From: Dipylidium caninum
Taxonomy: Eukaryota > Platyhelminthes > Cestoda > Cyclophyllidea > Dipylidiidae
DNA: 64,000 nt
Reading direction: 5' to 3'
Assembly: GCA_017562135.1 (NCBI GenBank)
Contig: QEYB01000282.1
Location: 434,001-498,000, forward strand
Made by a program: the position numbers and the translations under genes. Below the pieces are notes generated by a model. It ran no database searches, had not been told where the DNA came from, and saw only the letters and a program-made list of their open reading frames with translations. Below are positions 60,001-64,000 of the stretch, piece after piece; positions within the stretch are counted from its first letter, which is position 1, and every line of letters begins with the position of its first letter.

Positions 60001-63000
60001 CCGCCCGACGCCTTTGCCTTCCAACGTGGCGGTCACTTTCCCACCCTCACACGGCTGAAACGACAACTTGCGACTAAAACACTGCCACGTCAAGGCCTTC
60101 TTGTCGTGACCGTCCAGTTCTCCGACGGGTCTGTCCTTCCGTGGCATCGCATAATGGAGGTGAGTCTCTCCACCTTTCAAGTGGAAGAAGACAGACATCA
60201 TTAGAATTCAAACTATTTCTTCACGTATTTATGACGTTTATCATTATTTTCAATCATAAACGATAATCCGTTTGCTCTCTAATCTTGCTGGTCCATCATT
60301 ATGGTCCCGCACAAGTCTGCTGATTTGAAGCACCTCACTGACATTCGTCGTCTGAGTGTCAAATGTCGTAACCTCCAGTCTAAATCGGTGCAACACTTAA
60401 ATGAGTTAGTTTTCATCGAATGATAAAGGATTTTACCCGTAGGAGGAACAAGTCCTCGGGGTTTTGAATAGGTGCCACCTGTGCTTGACGCTCCGAGCGG
60501 CGGAGCATCGTCGTGACTTCGCCCATCGTGGGCGGTGGCATTCCACGCCTAACCCGACAAAAAATTCCCAGAAGCGGAGAATTTGGCATAGCCCGTCACA
60601 CATAGATGCCACGCCTCTATGTTGCCTTTTTTTATGTCAAGGTTGTCTGGGAGCTTGGCGAATCTACTGTGCCATTTACGCTGGCAGTGGAGAACCTGCG
60701 TCCCGATCTGGTTAGGGTTGATATGCCACCCCTACCACCGTCGACGTCGTTCCCGCCGTCGCCTCTCCCGAAACGTCAAAAACGCTCCCTCGATTCGCGA
60801 TGGTTCAACTTCCACCGTGACTCTTCATCCCAGGAGGCGAAGAATAGTACAGCGAGGGCGGAATCCCTGCCCGAGTGGTTGGGTCCCACGGTCCTCCTAC
60901 TTCGCGAGGACGAGTCATTCATTGGTGAGTTTGCGCCTTCGTGGAGCCCTTCCACGCTCTATTCGGGGACTAGTATTCTCCTCATCCTCCTTCTTTGATG
61001 GCTCGAGGTTTCAGATTTTACCCACCTACGACTGGGATACGGTAGTCTCACGTGTTCCTTTATGCAACGGTAGTTAAATCCGCCTCCCTCCCGTACCTCC
61101 GACCCTCGACTTGGCCGTTCTGCCAGGTAACTTTTCAGGTTTTCAACGTCTCGACGCAAACTGGATCTTCACTATCGCTTTGTCTAAGGTCATATGTTTC
61201 CACTGACACGGCAGAATAGTTGCAACTCCAACCATCGCTGGCCCAGAGACTGTGTCAACACCGAAAATATATACTCGGAGCCCATAAGACAATGAAACCT
61301 TGCCCAAATTCACTCAAAAGCCTTCGGCCTCGATGGGCCAAAAGATCGCCATCATTGTGTCACCAGTGCGTGCGACGGGAGACTACGTGTATGAATCAAA
61401 ATCCCTGTTTAGAGTGAGGGTTGGCTCTCCTCTTTGACGTACCCATCCTCACTTTCTGTCGTCCATCCCTTCACTTCCCCTCTAAGGGAATTTACACCGC
61501 ATTAGCTGTCTCAACCGGTGGGAGAGGGAAGTTATCCTGTCTGTGCAGGGAGGAGAGATCCGGTGGACCCACCATCTCTTCGGGAGTGCAGTCGAATGTT
61601 AGAATTCCGAGCTCCGCCGACTGGCTGTTAACCATCATCTTGGATTACAGTCAGACCTCGACTGTTTCTCTACAAGGGCGAAGGAGAGATTGAAGTCTAT
61701 GGAGCAAAAAAAAGTAGCCTTCGCGCTTCAATGAATCAGGCGGTTTGTACAAAAAGTTGTGCACATTTCTGCATTTTGCGGGCACATGAACGGCGCCTCA
61801 CATTCATGCTCTGTCCAGCCCCGACTTCGCCTCCGCTTGACTTAAACGTATGTTTGTGTATGTGTGGCGGCGTGAGATAAAATGGTGAGGAAGGTCGTCC
61901 GAGTATTATTTTAACTGGATTTCGACACGAAATGAGTGGACCAAATAAAGGCCGCCACGTCATTTCGCTACGAAAATTATTATCGGGCTCAGAGGGTGGA
62001 GAGGGAGACATTGACTGAGACATTGCCTCATGTCTGTACCATTCCGCAAATCTTATCCCGCTTGCTTATACCCGTCTTCGTCAGTCTTAATGCCTCCAAA
62101 TTAGGCGACCTTCTTCGAGTGAATCTGCGCTCCAACGCAGACAACAGCCTGCTCTTCTCCGCCCCGGTCCACGCCAGCATTGTGGCAGCGCGACCCAGTC
62201 GTCGTCGAGGCGATGAAGAGGCGGGAGAAACAGTCGAGGGGATCGGTGGGGAAAGAACTACGTCAAACAATTCACATGAGGCACGCAAAAACTCCCCCAC
62301 GCATGCCTCAGCTGAGGGATCACGTCCCCTGCCAACTCGGTTTTGGTCCAATCCCGAACGAGATGATGCAACTCCTATTGATGGCAGTGACGGTGACGAT
62401 GGCGATGATGCTGCCAGCGGCGTTGGCGGTGTTGAGGGTAGCCCCGCAGACGACCAGTTGGATAACAGCAGTGATGCCTCCACATCTGTGGGATCCCCAC
62501 GGAAACGTGGCGATGGACGTGGGTGGAATCACCTTTCTGAGCCATTTGACTCTCAACAGGTAAGAACTATTTTGAACTTCTGCATAACATCTGGACACAC
62601 AACAAGCCAGTTTCACAGGAAGATTGTCCTTATCGTGGCTTCCACCCGCTGGATGTGTCGATTAACCTAAAACCTTCCTCGACGCAAGCTTTTCTACTTC
62701 TAACGAAGTGGATTTCACTCTGACGACGTCTGGTCTGTTGCTAAGGCCCCTCGAATCAACTTATTTTGGGTGATTGGTTAAAACCGAGCATTTTCGCACC
62801 CCAAACGAAGAAGGCTTGTCTTTGATTGTATAATTGACTTGAACACCACAACTATTTCTGAAGCGAAAGCCACCAGTACTGAGACGGAAAAGATATGTTG
62901 TTTCTTTCAGAAGCCTTCAGTCTACAACCCCAAACTTACCGAGTTATTCGGCTCTCCGGCACTCAAAGACGCCCCGGGCATGCGTTCCACCTCGACCTAC

Positions 63001-64000
63001 CAAAGAACTCTTTACCCCGATCCCCTTGAGATGCCAAAAATAGTGGTAAAGGAAAAGGAGGTCTTCGTGGATCGTCCCAACGCAGACAGCAGTCTCAACG
63101 AGGGGATAGTGAAACTGTCCGGGGCTGGCGGAAACCACGAGGAGGTCGGTGACGGTGCCTCCGGTGGCGCAGGTGTAAACCGTCCGGCTTTGGAATTAAT
63201 CATGTACATCCTTCTCGGTCTTTTCATCCTCATTGCGCTTATTTTCGCCGTCAACTGTGGCGCCATGGTGGCGCGCTACCGATGGGAGCATATGAGAGGC
63301 GCCAAGGAGAATCTGCGTCTGCAACAACTCTCCGAGTTGGCCATGAGCAACGCCAACACGGATGCCGGTGGCATTGGCGATTGTTCCAGCAGTTCTACCG
63401 CGGATCTACAGTCCCAAGGCGATCAGATTGATGTCATGGTAAGTAATGCTATTTTCGCTTCATCAATCCAAGGGAAATAGAGCCGTTCTCTCGCCTCACC
63501 CCTTTCCTATTCGCCTATTTTATCCCCAGGATGGCGCAAACGCGAGTGGGAAGGCAACTTTGCACACCAGCTGTATCAACGCATTCGTCAATCTCCGTCG
63601 CAAATTCGGCTTACGCGTAAGTTAATGACACCGATTCACCCCGCCATCCTTCTCAGTGAGGTGTCACTTGCATCCTCTGAACTTCCAGAATGACACAAAT
63701 TGTCTTGGTGTGTCAGGTGCGTTGACACACTGTTCGGGGGGAAGCGAAGCAACTTGTGCTCTCAACGCCCGTTGGGGCTACCTCATGGTGGCCGTGGAGA
63801 CTCTAACGTCGCTATGGTGCATCTTCTTGAGGATTCACTGTGTACTTAACGTGGGTGGTTATCACCTCCGGCTGGCTGTCGCGCATGACTGTTTCTGCCT
63901 TGACTTCTGTCCACAGGACGGTTATCACTTTCCCCGAAGAAGGTCCCCTCCAAACCCCTGTTGTCATAAAACTCGCCTCCCTCCCGGTAATCCTTTCTGG
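45001..64000 (+). CDS. TMEM132: TMEM132-family single-pass membrane protein, 3' end outside window
   Basis: Exons are 45001-45824, 45901-46137, 51116-51320, 53195-53667, 58392-58912, 59807-60159, 60642-60924, 61015-61069 (tentative), 62085-62559, 62911-63438, 63530-63616 and a further open stretch from 63689. They join in one frame of 1,347 codons up to 63616. ATG 45001 begins a signal peptide of about 22 residues. Family marks include Ala-Glu-Phe-Thr-Leu-Arg at the exon 1/2 border, Val-Asn-Thr-Ala-Val-Leu-Ser-Gly in exon 4, Val-Thr-Val-Trp-Phe-Pro, Gln-Leu-Val-Thr at the end of exon 5, and Val-Gln-Phe-Ser-Asp-Gly-Ser-Val in exon 6. A transmembrane helix lies at 63190-63267, followed by basic residues and a cytoplasmic tail. 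TMEM132 proteins are type I neuronal surface proteins with immunoglobulin-like and cohesin-like folds, proposed to link adhesion to the actin cytoskeleton. Compared with human members it has extra acidic, Ser- and Gln-rich insertions (58.75 and 62.2-62.5 kb). Complete apart from the 3' end. Confidence 0.92.
49383..49719 (-). CDS. Candidate nested exon on the opposite strand of TMEM132
   Basis: A minus-strand open frame of about 110 codons with several cysteines and Asn-x-Ser/Thr sites (Asn-Val-Thr, Asn-Ala-Thr). It reads Pro-Arg-Gln-Val-Glu-Leu-Asn-Val-Thr in the middle and ends at a full-consensus GTAAGTG donor (GAG-G/GTAAGTG). The composition resembles an extracellular Cys-containing protein. 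No upstream acceptor or next exon could be joined with confidence; the frame at 48292-48555 is one candidate partner. It may be a nested gene or chance. Confidence 0.3.
50548..50568. repeat. (TG)n microsatellite
   Basis: A perfect TG dinucleotide run of 21 bases within TMEM132 intron 2. Confidence 0.95.
52316..52400. repeat. Polypyrimidine tract in TMEM132 intron 3
   Basis: An almost pure C/T tract of CTTTC, CTCTT and CCTCC units, followed by CCTTCAG. It resembles an extended splice-acceptor tract, but no good exon follows it. Confidence 0.8.
56489..56500. repeat. Run of 12 G
   Basis: An uninterrupted homopolymer G run in TMEM132 intron 4; its length may be imprecise in the assembly. Confidence 0.95.
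56887..56920. repeat. ACGC-rich simple repeat
   Basis: Imperfect repeats of ACGC/ACGT passing into CGCGCGC, intronic. Confidence 0.8.
57074..57183. repeat. Purine-rich GA/GGAA tract
   Basis: About 110 bases nearly all G and A on the plus strand, with an inner GAGAGAGA run followed by GGAAGG repeats. Intronic; such mirror-like homopurine tracts are prone to unusual structure. Confidence 0.85.
57682..57696. repeat. (AC)n short microsatellite
   Basis: A run of ACACACACACACACA in TMEM132 intron 4. Confidence 0.9.

Noticed and set aside
60464..60641. Upstream extension of TMEM132 exon 7
   Set aside because: The better acceptor is at 60640-60641 after a pyrimidine tract; the upstream frame meets a stop at 60603 or is out of phase.
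1..64000. Transposons, viral remnants, CRISPR arrays, tRNA or rRNA genes
   Set aside because: I saw no reverse transcriptase, integrase or transposase motif, no regularly spaced repeats and no cloverleaf-like or rRNA sequence; only short simple repeats are present.

Overview
This window is eukaryotic nuclear DNA. Genes are split into many exons with GT...AG introns, coding frames change at each junction, and there are no bacterial operon signs. Introns are of two sizes: several are extremely short (31-41 bp) and others run from 0.3 to 5 kb. That pattern, the roughly balanced base composition, the scarcity of transposons and the invertebrate-like protein sequences suggest a flatworm, most likely a parasitic tapeworm. 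The species assignment is inference. All exon borders below were worked out by hand from splice signals and phase continuity; no search was run.

Layout. (1) 1-29,772, plus strand: the 3' part of a very large gene for a Gln/Ser/Pro-rich, probably nuclear protein. It starts upstream of the window and ends with a five-codon exon. It carries several LXXLL motifs and polyglutamine tracts and looks like a transcriptional coregulator, but I could not name the family. (2) 30,695-31,480, minus strand: a candidate small two-exon gene, unrecognised. (3) 33,823-36,086, plus: ZC3H15 (DFRP1), complete, ten exons. (4) 38,956-41,345, minus: a TPD52-family coiled-coil protein, complete, five exons, convergent with ZC3H15. 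(5) 42,118-43,715, minus: a candidate unrecognised gene with four phase-consistent exons. (6) 45,001 to beyond 64,000, plus: a TMEM132-family type I membrane protein with signal peptide, extracellular region and one transmembrane helix, running off the right edge. Its introns of about 5 kb hold simple repeats and a possible nested minus-strand exon.

The genes are functionally unrelated: a likely transcription coregulator, a translation factor partner, a vesicle-trafficking coiled-coil protein and a neuronal-type adhesion receptor. No tRNA, rRNA, CRISPR array, insertion sequence, retrotransposon or virus-like gene was recognised. I found no convincing new multi-gene system. The best leads are the LXXLL-rich giant protein, the ultra-short introns (one cluster of which leaves an alternative frame fully open), and the unnamed minus-strand genes.
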